Positions 36,201 to 50,380 of a stretch of 64,000 bases of DNA are shown here, piece after piece. A program made the translations under genes and the position numbers. Within the stretch, counting starts at the first letter, position 1. The number at the start of each line of letters is the position of its first letter. This stretch comes from Deuterostichococcus epilithicus (lineage: Eukaryota; Chlorophyta; Trebouxiophyceae; Prasiolales; Stichococcaceae), in contig JAVTLE010000008.1 in NCBI GenBank assembly GCA_033439295.1, positions 496,001 through 560,000 of the forward strand. The letters are read 5' to 3'. The notes below the pieces were generated by a model. It worked only from the letters and a program-made list of their open reading frames with translations. It was not told the DNA's origin and searched no databases.

Positions 36201-39200
36201 CAAGGCCAGCACCCGCGCACCGGCCGGGCAGATGGACGAAGAGGGAGTCGGTGTCGCCATACACGACGCGCGCCCCCCACTCTGGCTTATCGTTGACCAG
36301 CCGGATCGCGTTCTCCAGCGTCTCCCGCCCCGACTGCGCAACACCCACACCAAGGCTGAGAGGTGGAGCTGTGCACATGAAGGACGACAGAGATCCAGAA
36401 GCCGCATGAGCGTTCGTCGCATTCGTCTCGTGTGAAGAGGGCGGAGTGCATAGGCGCATGACTGGTGCTGGCAGGGGTGTCGGCAAGGGGCTTTCACAGC
36501 AAGTGGAGAAGGCGGTGTAACCAAGTCCAGCCGTCAGCAGGGATCTTCGCAGGGGTGCCGCAGGTGCAGCAGGGGTGCCAGCAGGGTCTGCAGGACTGCC
36601 ACAGCACCGGTGTTCACTCTGTCAACCATCAGGTGCGCCAAGAGAACCTGCCCACCTGCACGATGGCGTCGGCCAGCTCCGCCATGGGCATGCGGCCGGA
36701 GAAGCCGGCAGCGGCGTAGCCGTACGTCACGTTGGCGATGAGCTTGAGGCAGAACTGCCGCGCGTTGAGCACCCGCTGCAGCACCCGCGCGCTTGCCGGC
36801 GACCGCTTCATCGCTGCCTGCAACGCACGAGACACGAATTTGTCTGCGAGCTGCAGGGCGTTGTCCAGCACGACCCGAATCTGGCGCGTTGGGAAGTCAA
36901 CACAGGCCTTGTGCCCATCATGAAGGAAAGCTGCAAGCTGGGCGAGGCCAGGATATGCTGAACTTCATCAATTCAAAGTCCAGCCTGCAGTGAGCTTTCT
37001 CGTGTCGTGCAGCTGTGGGTGTGAACGGCAAACTATCCTGCCGCAGCCCACCTTGACCATGATTCGGGTGGACAGAATTTCGGACAGCATGCGCGGAAGC
37101 ACGCCCGGCCGCACGCTGGGCGGCGCAAACGCCACGCCATTGGGCGCCACTATGAGCCTGCGGCATGGCAAATTATTGTTTGTTTGCTGCAAGAAATGCT
37201 CAGTCCAGTTCGGTGTCTGCTGCAAGGAGGACTCGCTCACATGCAGGGAATGGCGGGCAGTACCATACAAGACAGAATCTTCACTCCAAAGATAACCTCT
37301 GATCGTCACACCTTGAGCTTCGACTGTCTTTCCATGCAGAGGCTGGCAAACCGGGAGGCATGGCAATCGTCGGCCTGGCGACACAGTGGATGCCACTCCA
37401 CAAACATCACAGTCTGATATGCAGCGGGCAGGAGGGTTCACTGGTCGGGCGCCAGGCCGCCAACGAGCGTCCCCGGCAGCAGCGCCAGATCCAGCGCGCC
37501 CAGCCGTGGCGGCAGGCTGCCGTCGCCACCGCCGCCGCCGCCGGCCGCCGCATGCCCGGGGCGGCCCAGGCAGGTGCAGAAGCACAGGTTGTAGGCGATG
37601 ATCTGGGAGGGGTACAGCGACTGGAAGTCCAGCACCACGACGGGGCCATCGGCGTAGAAGCGGGATTCCGGTTCCATGACCAGCGGGATGGCCTCCATTG
37701 CCGGCTGCGTGCCCACCTGCAGCAGCGGGGGGCGCGGGCGACACGTGGGTTTGGGGACCTGTCCCCGAAGCCGGACGAACAGCCGGAGCATCGGAGTCGC
37801 TCCTGCCCAGTTCCAGGGGGGTCCGCACAGATGCTGGCGTCCGGCAGGACGTGCAACGGCGCCGCGATGAGGCAGCAGCTCGGCAGGCTCGCCAACGGAG
37901 GTCTCCCTGGTCCCATCCGCCACGTCAAAAGCACTTGTTTTCATTCAATAAAGCTGGCGCGCCTGCTCCTTGGAGGGCGACGGCAGCAGGTAGTTCTGCG
38001 AGTGCGCCAGGCGCGCCATGAGCGACTCCACCCTGTACTGGCTCCCCCGGTGCAGCACCGCCAGGAAGTCGATGCCGAAGGCACGCGCCGTCTCCCCGGT
38101 GCGCCCCACCAAATCCAGCTGCTCCATGAGGCCCAGGCTGGTGCGAGCGCGCCGGACGGCGTCGCCCACCGCCCGCCACCGCCCGCCTGCGGCATGGTGC
38201 GAGGCGTCAAGGAGGCCTTCCCACAAGCACGCGCAAGCAATCCTCCCCATGAAGCCGCTGCTGACCCGCGCCCACCGCAGCGCGTCGCCAATCGTGCGCC
38301 AGCGCCCGCCTGCGGCACCGCCGGGGTTTGGCGTCGTGCCCAAGGGTCGTCCGCAGCGTCAGGGGCGCCGGCGGCAGGGCAACGGCAAGCAAACCGAGCG
38401 AGAGTGAATGTCGGAGGCCTGCTGTCAAGCATGTGCTCAAGCATACCTGTGGAGCCTGCTATATGCAACAACGACAATTGGATTTCTGTCGAGGCCTGCT
38501 GTTTGGCCCAATGCGAACAGTTGGATTCGCGATGGTTCAGACCCCGAACTCCTTAGCTGAAGCTCCTCCGGCACCTGCGGGGCCGGCGTTGAACCAGGCA
38601 GAGGCCTGGTGCGGCGGCACACGCGGCAGCCGGCGTTGCAGCACCGCGGCGGCGGTAGCCTCCTGCGTGTACGTGCCCAGCTTGAGCTCGCTCCGCAGCA
38701 GGCGCCACAGGTTGAGCGTGAGCCGCCCGGGCACGTCGATGCCGCTCGCGTGCAGTTCCTCGTACTCGTTTGCGCGCCCCTCCCGCTGGCCCGCCTCCTG
38801 CAGCACAGTGGGGGCGGGACACATGAGCGCACCAATGTCAGGTGTGGGACGCCCGAGCATCTGCAGGGATGCCCTGTACGAGGGCCGGGGGGCGGGGAGT
38901 GGCTCTTGCTGCTTCGAACGGGGAGCTGAACCCCATCGTGCCGGCGAGCCCCCCTCATCGAAGATCGGCATGCAGCACTTGCTGCTCAGCATTGAACCAC
39001 ACGTTCACCTTTCGACGCGGCACTGACCACAGAGACCAAGGAGGCAGCAGCACCACAGGCGCGGCACCGGGTTTGGGTTCACGGCGCACCTCGGGCGTGC
39101 GGGAGAGTGCGCGTGGGAGGTTGGTGCCCAGCGTCGCGGCACGCTCGATCAGGTAGCCAAAGGAGCCCTGCAGGCGGGGCGGGACACCACGTAGTCAGGC

Positions 39201-42200
39201 CGACCTGTTCTGTGGAACCAACAGCCTGTCGAGCCTTCTCTCGACAGTCGTCTCAGAGGCGGCACGGTAGCACGTCAGCACAGAATAGGTTCCTGGTGAC
39301 AGAGGGGAAGCCGCAGTTCATGAGCACCGCTGGCGCAGTGCTGGCGGGAAGTAGCGGAAGCACAAGCGATGGAAAGGGCCAGGCACCTTGCGGACGTCGT
39401 AGCCGACGAGAATGTCGGGGTCCAGCGATCGCACCGCGTCCACAAATGCCTCAAACAGCTCCGGCTCCGTCGCCACAGCCTCCACCTGCATGGTGCGAAT
39501 CAGGCAGCGTCGAAACTGATGCAAAACAGTGGCCGGACCCAGCTTCATCGGAGCAGCCTACAGAGGCAGGCGGGGCCGGCACCGCCGCCGGTCCGCAAAC
39601 AGCGCTTGGGCACAATGCACGCACGGCTGCACGCAGCGCAACGATCCTGCGGAGGCAGGTGTGCAGAGCGTGCGCAGCCCGACGCCAGCTTCTGTGCGGC
39701 TCCAAGGTTTCACCATCACGGCAGCAACGCGACACGCTCACCTGGATGTCGTGTAGGGCGTCGGCGGGGCCGCTGCCGGCGTCGGCGCTGTGCAGCAGGG
39801 CGCGCGTCACAAAGTCGCCGTCCGGGACGTCCTCCGCATCATCCAGTGTCGCCAGCGCAATGCAGCGCACCGCGTCATAGCGCGGGTCCGGCAGCAGCCG
39901 GCCCCTGTGAAGCGACACGGCGGCGTGTGGAAGTGATGGCGCACACCGCAGACCACTTGTGTGGGATGCTTTGCAAGTTTGCTGGTGAGATGCGGAGCAG
40001 GGCACGCAGGCAGACGCTGAAGAGCCCCGAGACCAGGCAGCAGTGCCCAATTGCGAAAACAGCTCAGGAACCCGGGCACCGGCAGCGACACCTTCCGGCG
40101 AGCAGGCTTCTCATACACCGGCTGCTCGCCGCCTTAGATTGGACAGATAAAGCACAAAGCCCCCACCTGCAGTCGGCCACGATCTCGACCGACAGCAGCG
40201 TCAGGCACTGCCCCTTGCCGGGCACCATGCGCTTGAAGCCCGCCTGGCTGAGCGGCGTCGCCGGCACGGCGTCACCGCTAGCGCCCGGGCTGACCACTGG
40301 GCTCAGCTGGCTGTCCAGCCGACGCTTTTTGAGGGGGCTGGGCCCCGCGCCAGCCGGCGGCCGGTGGGCCGGCGGCGGCGGCGCGTGCAGCGGCGGTTCC
40401 CGTCGAGGTCGCGGCTGCACTTGCGGCGCTGGGCCGGCGGCAGCGCACTGGACATCGGCCTGGAGAAGGACCTGCACTTGTTGCAGGGGATCATCGAGCG
40501 CATGTGCATTATTCTTGGCGGGGTGTGCTGAAGAAGCGGCGGGGCAAATGATCCAGGTTTCGCACAATGACTCGAATAACACAAATTGTACAGGGAGTCA
40601 CCTGCGGCTGCAGCTGCGATTGCGGTGTGGAGCGACCTCCCCCGCCGCCCCCGCCTGGGGTTGCCAACTCTGCGGCTATGCCGCCGACGACAGCTGCAAC
40701 AGTTGCACCGGTTGGCGCCGATGTCTCTGATGCGGCACCGCCAGCTGCCGTGCCCGCTGGCCTGGCCGCAGACGGTCCGGGCAGGCTGCTGCGGCTGTCG
40801 GCCGCGCCACTCGCCCCCGACCGCGGCGTCCGTGGCGTGCCGAGCCGCAGCAGCGGCAGCGCGCCGGACGTGCGCAGGGGCTGCTGCGCCCCGGCGGCGG
40901 GCTGCGTCCTGCCAGGCGCCTGCGTCTTGGCGGGCGTGCGCGCCGCCCAGGGGTGTGCGGAGCTGAAGAAGAACGAGCGCTCGTCGTACTTTGGCGACGG
41001 AGGCCGGAACGCCTCCTCATCCGCGGCCTCCTCGGCAGCTGCAACGCCAGCGGCCACGCCAGTCTGCAGCAATGGGGCGAGGTGAGGTCGCACGGGTACC
41101 ATGACGACCCCGAGCTGCTGCCATGTGGCACAGCCACGCCATGCATTGCTGCTGCACGAGCTCGTCAACGCAGATGGCGAGCACCCCGACTTCACTGAGC
41201 AGTGGCGGAGGTGAGTGTCGGACGCACCGCTGCAGGAGGCTGCGGCGTCACGCAGGCGTCGCCGGGCGACGAGCGGTAGTTGCCACTGCCACCAACGTCT
41301 TGAGTGCCCTGCCGGGAACTCAAAACTCAGCTTCGGTCCAAAAGTGCATCTACATTTGCACGCTGGAGCAGCGATAGCGAACAGATAGTGGCAACCAGGA
41401 ATATGGCTTGGAAGCTTGGCTGTGACAACAAGACTGCCGCTGGCTGACACTCTGCATCGCTTGACATAACGAGAATGCAAATGCCGGGATGCAGACCTGG
41501 GTAGGCAGCAGGCCAACAGGCCTCAAGGCGCCAGTGTTGGGGTCCATGACGAAGCCGCGCGGCGTCGGCATCGGCTGCGTCCCATCCGCCACCGCTGCGG
41601 CAGCTTCGCGCTCCTCCAGCCAGGCCCGGGTTTGCGTCTGCGTCGGCGGCCTGCAGGCATAGGTTTGACAACTGAACAGTCAGATGAATTCATCCCGAAC
41701 CGCACACTAGCGATGACCACAATCTGGTACATGAGAAACTGCCCCGCAGGGGCCATCACCTGAAAGCCGCAGGCCTCTGGACTGAAGCCAGCGCCGCAGC
41801 GGAGGTGATATGCGAGCATGCGGTCTTTGTTCGAGCACACCACGCTTTGATGTGCAGCAGTGCAACTGCAGCAAGCTTCGAGACGGACGAGCTCGAGAGG
41901 CCGACCTGAGAGCAAACTCGAACCAGCGGCGCCCCGGCGGCCGCCGGGGGGTGCCCTGCAGCGACAACGCCGGCCCGTCCCTGCTGAACGCCGGCAGCTC
42001 GCTCACCGCGGAGGTCGGCACCCGAAACTCCAGCCCCGCCGACCGCATCTGGGCAACACACGCAGGCTGAGCTTGTGGCACAGCCGTCTGGTGGAGAATG
42101 CCATGACAGTCAACAAACAGGACAGTCCGCGGTGCGCTGGCGCCGAAATGCAAACTGCATTCGGCCGGGATCAGACCATCTGGCTTCGAGAGGCCCTTTC

Positions 42201-45200
42201 TCCGTTTTCGGCCCAAAACTTACAAAGAATATTGCAGCTGACGCACCGGCTGAGCAGGCGCGTGCGCAGGATTGCTGTAGAAGGGCCCCCTCTGCGTCAG
42301 GCGCAGGCCGCCATGTGCACGCGCCTGTACCTCCAGCTCTGCCTGGCGACGACAGCAGGAAAGTGCACTCCAGAGCCAGCATGATCAGAAAATCACCGCA
42401 ACAGGGGCAAGGTAGATGCAAATTAGGTTGCGACAGTGGACTGTGCACTGGCATCGTTCTCATGGCCACCTCACATGACCTCGACATCAGTACCATGCCG
42501 CCTCCAGCCAGCCAGCCTGTGACACCAAGGGCTGTGCTGCGGCGCAGGCGACCTACGTACCTGCGTCGGCGGAGGCTCCAGGGGCCGAAAGACGCGCAGG
42601 CCCGCTGCCCGCTCCGCCGCCAGGCCGTCCTCTGCCGGCGTCTGGGGCAGCGAGCCGCCGCCGGATCTCAGGTCGCTGCCCAGCGGGCTGAGCTGCACGT
42701 GGGGCTGCCGGCGCAGCGTGGGCGTGGCCGAGGGCCTACCCGGCGATGCCGGCGGCGAGGCGCTGGCGGGTGCGCTGCGACCCGCGAACCGCACGCCATG
42801 CGGCGGCGTGCGCCGCGGCGTCCACTGCCCAAGCTGCAGGCCCGAAGCGGTGTCGGCACCGCCGCCCGGGTCGGCCTGCGGCTGCGTGGCGGCTGACGGC
42901 GTCGCAGGGCTCGTATGTTGCGTGCCGCGGCTGGCCGCGGGCTGCACAATGCTGCTGCCGGCGGCGGCTGGCGGCTGGTGCACGGCGGCTCCTGGCGCCT
43001 GCTGTGAAGCTGCCGTGACGCCAGGCTGCTGCTGCAATGCCTGCCGCTGGGCCAGATGCTGCTGCTCCTGGGCTGTGGGCTGCTGCGAGGGTGACTTGGC
43101 GCCAGTCTTGTTGGCTGTTGGCAGCGGCTGCGGTGCCAGCGCGGTCGGCGATGGTGCAAGCTGCCGCTGCGCAGCGGCTTCCATGTCCGACGCTGGCGCC
43201 GCCGCAGCGGCGTGCAGCGGCAAAGGCGGCTCATTGCCACGGACGCCATGCAACACTGAAGGGACAAGCCCACTCAGAGGGCCATCCACGTCCATGGGTG
43301 AGCCAGGGGGAGGAGGCGCTGCCGATTCGTGGCTGGGGCTGCCTCGCTGCATGTCCGCGCTGGCAGCCTGCTGGCCGATCAGCTGCTCCAATGGCTGCTC
43401 TTGGCCTGGCAGCTGTGGCGCTGGCTCCGGCTGCCGCTGTGGCTGCGCTGGCGGCACCTGGTGCGGTGCCGTCTGTTTCTGGGATACCCTGTCGTCCGAG
43501 GACGACAGGTGGAGCGTCAGCTGCAGCGGCGGCTGCGCCCGCACATCGGCCGCTGCAGTGGACTGCTCTCCAGCTGCAGCGCCGGCCTTGTTAGCGCCCA
43601 TGCCTCGAACAGCCGCCGTGAGCGGTGCCTCGTCACCGCTGGAGGCATCGGACAGCTGCAGCGACAGCCGGCCCGCCAACGGCCCGCCCGCCGGCTCCGT
43701 CTTGCCGGGGTCGCCGTCACCGCTTGCCGCAGCGTGCGTGCTGCCTTGCGGTGAAGCATCCGAGGAGGACAGGTCCATATAAAGGTCGAGGGGTTCCTCC
43801 TCAACGTCAGCCGTCTCCGGGGCGAGCGCCGCCATGGCTGCCTGTGCCAACACCGTTGCCGTCGCCGCCGCTGCTCGCTCAGCGCGCGCTGCCGAGTCCA
43901 GCGCTGCCGCCGCCTGTGACACGGTGAGGGCCGGGCCTACCGCCACCTGCGCCGCTGCTGCTACCGCACCATGCTGCTGCTTCCAGTCAGCATCGCCTGC
44001 AGGACTGGCAGGACGCAGTTCGGGGCGCTGTCGCCAGCTGTCAGAGGGCGACAGATGCAGGCTCAGCGCCGAGGCAGGTGCGGCTGCCGCCGGCGAGCTT
44101 GGCTGGGCATCTTCCCACGGCTCGGGCGCGCCTGCAGGCTGAGGCTGGCCGTGCTGCACATCCGGGCTGTGTGACGGCGATGCCTCTCGCTCAGGCGATG
44201 CGGGTACAGTGATGTTGCTAGCTGGAACGCCGGCTGCAGGCGAGTCGAGCTCCATGCTGCGGCTGCGGCTGTTCAGGGCGCCTGACAACGCGCCGTGACT
44301 GCTGGGGCTGACGCAGCAGGCTGCGGGCGGCAGACTGTCTGCTGCGGACGCGGGCGGCTGGTGGCTGTGCTGACTTGGCGAGGCCGGCACCTGAAGGACG
44401 CATTGCAGCAGGAAGATGGAGAGGGAGAGGGACCGAGACCAGCAATCAAGGGTGACAAAGCTGGGGCAGAGGAGGGGCTCCTCGAAGCCCATCTGGCAGA
44501 GGAGGGGCACTCGAGAGACCACAGACGCGAAGCAATCAGGCCGCGGTGAAAGGCGCAAAATGCGCTCACCTGGTCGGGCGAGGCTGCTGCCGCTAACAGG
44601 TGGGCCGGCGGGGACTCCGAGGAGGCCGCCCCATCGCTGAGGGCCACCTCGATATCGTCCAACTCCTCTGACGATGCCGGCACCGCTGCGGCCGCATCAC
44701 CCGCCTCAGGAGGCACAGCTTCGGCGGCCTCGCCGGTGTTTGGCCGAGCCTGCTGTGTCGCGGCCGCTGCTGCCTTGCGGCCGCGGGATACAAGCGGCCC
44801 ACCCATCGCGAGGCGCCTTGATTGCTGCTTCCGACCGCCCGGCCGGTCAGTAGCCACTGCCGCTGCTGCCAGCGGCACCGCAGACATGCCGCCGAACAGC
44901 TTTGCAGTGCGCCGTGGCGCCGCCTTTTGAGCGGCCACGCCAGCCGTGCTGCCTGCTCTGTTTGCAGCTGCCGAGTGACCTGCAGACTGCACTTCTGCAG
45001 AAGCTGCCACGGCAGCCATGCGGGGCGGCCGCCATGGCCGCCGCAGCCGCGTCGCCGCCGCCGAGCCCGGCCCCGCGCTTAACAGGCCACGGCTGCCGCC
45101 GCTGCCCCGGGAGTCGCCACTGTGCGCCTCCGACCCGCCATCCTGAGTCAGCTGCAGCGCCAGTGGCGGCAGAGCCGACACAGATGCACTGGCGTGCTGC

Positions 45201-48200
45201 TGCCGCTGTGGCAGGGGCCCCTCGTGTTCAGCAAAGCTCAGCGCCCGCCGGGCAGGACCAGCATGGCTGGTGCGCTCTTCGGCAGCAGCGACATCCGCCT
45301 CATCGGGCGGCTTGGCCGGTGGCCGCGACTGCGGCGTCGGCTGCGGGGGGGCGCCGCCATCGAACTGGCAGCCGCCACGCCGGCGGGTGCTCGCGCTCGG
45401 AGACGCCGACGTCATCGGTATGGCGCCATACCGGGACGTCTGCCGCCGCCGCTGCTGGCCTGCCTGCTGGGAGCCGCTCTGTGACGGCGCGGACGCCTGC
45501 AAACAGTGGTTAGAGTTATCGCTCCTTAAGCACAACTGCACCAGGCAGACATGAGTCGGGCACAGCTATCGGAGAGTGTCTGGGGACTTCAGCATGCAGC
45601 AAGCGGTCGTGAGATGTCAAGCCAGTGGGTATGTAATGCTCCTCAAATGACACCTTCGCACCTCTTGGTCTGCAGCGCCGTCAACCTGCGGTATCGTCTG
45701 CTGCACGGGCCAGACATTCGTTGCACTGTGCTTTCCGGGGCTGCTTCTGAGGTGCACAGCACGGCCAAAAGGCTGCGTGCTGAGCTGTGCGGCGACTGCC
45801 GCCCAGGCTGTGTCGCCAGGCTCGCCCGGCATGCTCCGCTGCACAGGCGCTGCCGGGCTGAGTGCCGCTGTTGATGCTGACGGACCAGCGTCCGCTGGTG
45901 GTAGTCGGGCAGGCCAGGCGGTGAGGCGTGAAGAACGCGTTCGCGACGGCGCCGGCAGCCACATGCGGCCGATGGCAGCTGCTGCCTGACACTCATCCTC
46001 CTGCTGCTCCGCACACACCTCGTCGGCTGCGCCGTCCACCTGAGGGACATGCCCCATGCCGCCGCCCTCCGGCTGCTGAAGCTGCTGCTGCGGCTGCTGC
46101 TGCGGCAGCGGCGGCGGCAGCGGCAGCAGCAACAGACCTTTGCCGGCGCCGGCGGCAGCGGCGTCGCGGGCGGCCTGCGAGGCGCGGAAGTCCTCCCACT
46201 GCTGGCTGTCCAGCCCGCCGCCTGACAGCAGGTCCTCGATGTCTCCTGTTGGAAAGAAAGTGATTGTCCGTAGATGCCCAGGTCCATGAGAAAACGCGCC
46301 CGTGAGACAATGCGTCCGTCTCAAACCATGGTGCACAATTGCAGAGGGGCAGCAGGTATGAGCAGTGTGGATGGCGCGCGCAACACATCCAACAGCAAAC
46401 GTCTCGTTGGTTGCTGATTTAGACTTGTAAAGATTGGCAACCAGGCAGGAGCCACGGTTCGACCAACACAATTGGCAAGCGCGGCGTCTTGCATTGCAGC
46501 ATGATCTTTGCAAGCGCCTTGCAACGCAGCGTGGTTTCCTTACAGTTCTGGTGTCTAGCACCTGCGAACGGATCTGCAGGTTCGCTCTGGTTTGCAGGTG
46601 TCGCTGGCCTGGCGGCCTCGGCCTGCGTCGCCGCAAGGATGTCATCGCAGTCGCGCTCCTCCCGCCTGAGGGCCGCATCCCGCGATGCCGCGCGTCGCAG
46701 TGCTGGATCCTGTGCGAGACTACTTTGGTGACAAGCGGGTGGACTGAATGCAGGGTCCCTGCCATGCGAGCAGGCCGGCAGAGTTTTGAAGCAAAGAGCA
46801 GGCTGATGCACGAACTGGCACTCTCAGCAACACCCAGCTGCACTCAGCAGCAGCCCTGCCTGCAGGATGCTGGCCCACTCTATCCACCTGGGAGCCGCTG
46901 CTCTGCGATGGTCCCGCGGCATCCGCCAGCGCCGTCAGCAGGCCGCCCGGAAAGGCGTCCGCCTCTGCGCCGCCACCGCCCAGGGCGGTGTCGTCCAGCC
47001 CGCCTCCAGCATCGCTCATGCCGGCATCCGAGCCCTCGTCCAGTAAACCCTCCTCCTCGCCCTCGGGAATGGCGCCATCGGCGTCGAACGCCGCCAGGCT
47101 GCCGCTGGTGACGTGCTGCAGGAACTCGGAGACTCCCGAACGCCTCCTGCCGGGCGCCTGCGTCGGGGGCCGAGAGTGAGCGGGTAAGCCCAGGTAGCTT
47201 CGAGGCTACAGGGTCAGGTTGTTCCCGCAAGCACAGTTGCTGAGCCTGGTGCTGCTGAGAGTACAAGGCAAGCGCCTTCAACTTGCGTCTCTCGCAAAGC
47301 TTTTCTATCAGCCACAGTCGGTGCTAGCCACCTTCCAAACGCGACCCCGAGTTGTGATACCGAGTTGTGATATCTGTCTCGCAAAGAAGGACACAGCCCC
47401 GAACCACCATGCTTTCGTGCAAACAGGAACAGAAGGCTTCCCTCAGCAGCTGGATCTCACCCTCGCAGTCGCCTGCTGCTGTGTCATGACAATCTCGGCG
47501 TCCACAAGCGGCACGCCTCGGCTTTCCCGCCGCTGGTCGTTGTCCTGCTGGCCCCCGGCGGTGTCCGCACTGCCGGACGCCGCCGCCACGACTGACGCCG
47601 CCTGCTGCGAGGCCGGTGGCGGCGGCGATGCCGCCAGGTTGGCGGCCTGCGTCGAGGCCAGCAGCGCCTGCCGCGCAGAGGAGGCGTCGGGCGACGGGCC
47701 GGAGCTGCCGCTCGACGCCGGCGGCCCGGTGGACGGCTGGCTGCCGCCCTGCGCCGCACGCTCGCTCGCCTGCTGGTCCGCAATAGCCTATTGCAGAAGT
47801 AAGGAACGTTGAGGTTCCGAGGGCAGCCTTTGGTGGTGCTAGAACCAGATTCATACCTGCCCAGAGTAGCTGAAGACACATGCTGTAAACACACTGGTGC
47901 AGCTGCAGGAAGGGCATGCAGTTCGGTGCTCTGCGGCAAGATCAAGCCACTCCACTGTAGTGAGGCACGCAAAGTCAGCCGCACCTGGAACTGGGCGCGG
48001 ATGTAGTCCACGGCGGCGCACAGTGCCTGCGGCGACCGGGGCGGGTCAGGCGGCGGCGGCGGCGGGTTGGCGCCGCCGCAGCGCTGCCGCTCCTCCTCCC
48101 ACATCAGGCCCAGAGACTCCACAAGGCGCAGCTCCGGGGCCGCGGCCTCCAGCGGCACCCGCAGCCGCTCGGCGCGGTTCAGGATGTCCTCAGCGCAGGC

Positions 48201-50380
48201 GTCCGCCTCCAACTCGCAGGTGCTCACCCTCGCTGGTGGCCTGCAAGGAAATTCGATAACGGAACCCTGGAAGACATGACGTACGGTCGTCGTGGCCACA
48301 ACCGCCCGCCCAGGTTTGATGCTGCAGCACCCTGCGGCAAGGTGCCTGCCGCTAGGCACTCCAGTGCAGCCTCAATTCTCGCCGAGCGGCACACCTGCCG
48401 CCGTAGGGCAGCGGCCCCCACACCCAGTCGGCCTGCACGGTGGAAGCCGTCCACAGGCGCGTATACTCCGCGGCACTCAGGCTGACGGGCGTGCCCACCG
48501 GCGGCGGCGCCTCCTGCGAGCCTGCAAAAAGGAAGATGAATCAGAATTTGATTTTGGTTTGACGACACAGGCGTAGGAACGAGAAGCGCTCAGGCTGACA
48601 GCGCGCCCACCGGTGGCGGCGCCTCCTGCGCACACGGATCGCGCCTCTTTCTCGATTTGTGCGTCACATGAACATCGCAAATATTGAGGAGAGACACATG
48701 CACTAACACCCTCCCTGGCTTGGGATGTTGCGCCGGCAGGGAGCCTCGACACCTGGCGCCGCATGCATTCGGTCTCCCTGTGACAAGCTCGATGACACGC
48801 ATGTGCGGGCAGCAATCCTGTTTGAAGCACGTTTCCCGGTGCTTCCCGATGCCTCTCACCTGTCGACGCCACCTCGTAGGTGAGCACCTCGGGAACCGCC
48901 GCCCAGCCGGCACGCGGGGCGCGGCCGCGCGCCGGCAGCTGCCCGCGGAAGCGCGCCTTGCGCAGCCGGATGAAGCCCATGCCGTACAGGTTATACTCCA
49001 CCTGCGATGAAGCAGATGGGTGTCGGTCAATGACAGACCAGAGTGTGAAGGTCATCTCCTGTAGACGCACATTGTGGTCTGGAAAAACTTGTGCTTCAGC
49101 ATCTTGCATACTTCGCAGTGGCGGCGCAGAAGGGCGGGAGGAGATGACTGGTGCAGGGCGCTGCTGCAGGGTGGCGCGCCTCCAGGCCAGTAGCGTGTCG
49201 AGTGCCGCACATCAGGCCCGTCCACCGTGCGGGGGTCGTCGGAGCTGCCTCGTCAGAAGTGAGCAACGCGGTGCCCAGAGGTGCCAAGGGCAGTGGCACC
49301 TTGAACTGCAGCAGGTAGGGGAGGTGGGACTCGTAGGGCTGGAAGCGGCGGCCCAGGATGCCGCCCGCCTGCAGCAGGCCGGCAGCGCGGCCCATGTCCC
49401 GCGGGTTGAGCAGCATGACCTTGACAAACACCGAGTCGTCGGCGTGGAAGCCGTAGAAGGGGCGGCCCCGCACCAGCGTGGCGCCAAACACGCGCTGCCG
49501 CTTGGGCGCGTTCTCCTGCATGGAAGCACGGGTGGGGATCTTCGCGCAGGCTCGAAACCATGTGCAATGCTGTCCATGCTGAGTGCGCTCCGAGAGCACT
49601 CGGCGTGCAACAAGCTCATATGCACACTGGCTACGAGCTCCAGGCCACTCGACAGCACATGCCCCCCCCCCGGCAGCAGCAAAGCCCTGCAGCTTCTTCA
49701 GGTGCCTGGAGGCATCCGTACACCGATGACCGCCGCTGCGCAGGAAGTAGCGCACCGGGGCGCCCAGCTGCATGGCCAGCTCGATGCCGCGCGTGAGGTC
49801 CAACAGCCAAGAGCGCGCGGCCGCGGGCTCCACCGGCAGATCCTCATCATACGGGATGTAGAAGTAGGGCAGCACCTGGGCGGCCGGCCCGGAATCAGAA
49901 GTGGGTGCAGCACAGCAAGCTGCCAGCGCTCAACAGGACCAGCGGTCCACAGAGCTGCACGAGCAAGGCGCGGAGGACCTCCCAGGTAGCCAGACCATGG
50001 CGGCCCGGTGCGGGCACGCTGCATTGCGCAACGGTCATTGCCGCCTGCAGGAACGTGTGCAGCGACCCGCCATGCCTGCGGGACAAGGGCGGTCTCACCC
50101 CGTGCAGGTGCAGGCACGCCTTCTGGCCGGCAGGCGTGGCGCCATAGATGCGGATCATCGGCACCGCCTCCACCGCCTCGCCGGTCAGCGGCGAGAAGCA
50201 GGCGTCCACGCCCGGCAGCGGCTTGGCCAGCGCGTGCTGGATGTCTACAATGCGCAGCACGAAGGGGCACATAGGCTGCGACACCCCGGAGCCTGTCTGA
50301 CCGCCGCCGCTGCTGCTGCGGTCGCTGCCGCGGGCGGGGCCGCTCGGCACCGCCATGGCGCGCCGCCGGCGCCCGCTCAC
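33242..50380 (-). CDS. REV3: Catalytic subunit of translesion DNA polymerase zeta (REV3)
   Basis: Family-B polymerase that extends mismatched or damaged primers in the nucleus, normally with REV7. Many exons over 17 kb. The N-terminus (start at 50380, or 50356) has PMIRIYGATPAGQKACLHLH, PYFYIPYDED, GRPFYGFHADDSVFVKVML, FQPYESHLPYLLQF and EYNLYGMGFIRLRKARF, then STCELEADACAEDILNRAE. The middle (about 40600-47200) is low-complexity, rich in Ala, Pro and Gln, as is usual for the family. The exonuclease-like part has LTLLSVEIV and SLDPDILVGYDV. The DIE triad is not intact, as is typical of REV3. Polymerase motifs are VVLDFQSLYPSQIIAYNLCF (37602-37630 region), LIANVTYGYAAAGFSGRMP, and VVYGDTDSLFV (near 36245). 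The C-terminus keeps the zinc ribbon HCAVC..CAAC and the second cysteine cluster CLHC..CDSIDC. The stop is at 33242. Exon borders in the middle are uncertain. Confidence 0.93.

Noticed and set aside
42471-45541. A separate Ala/Pro/Gln-rich protein gene within REV3
   Set aside because: It is flanked on both sides by REV3 exons on the same strand, and a long disordered middle region is normal for REV3.
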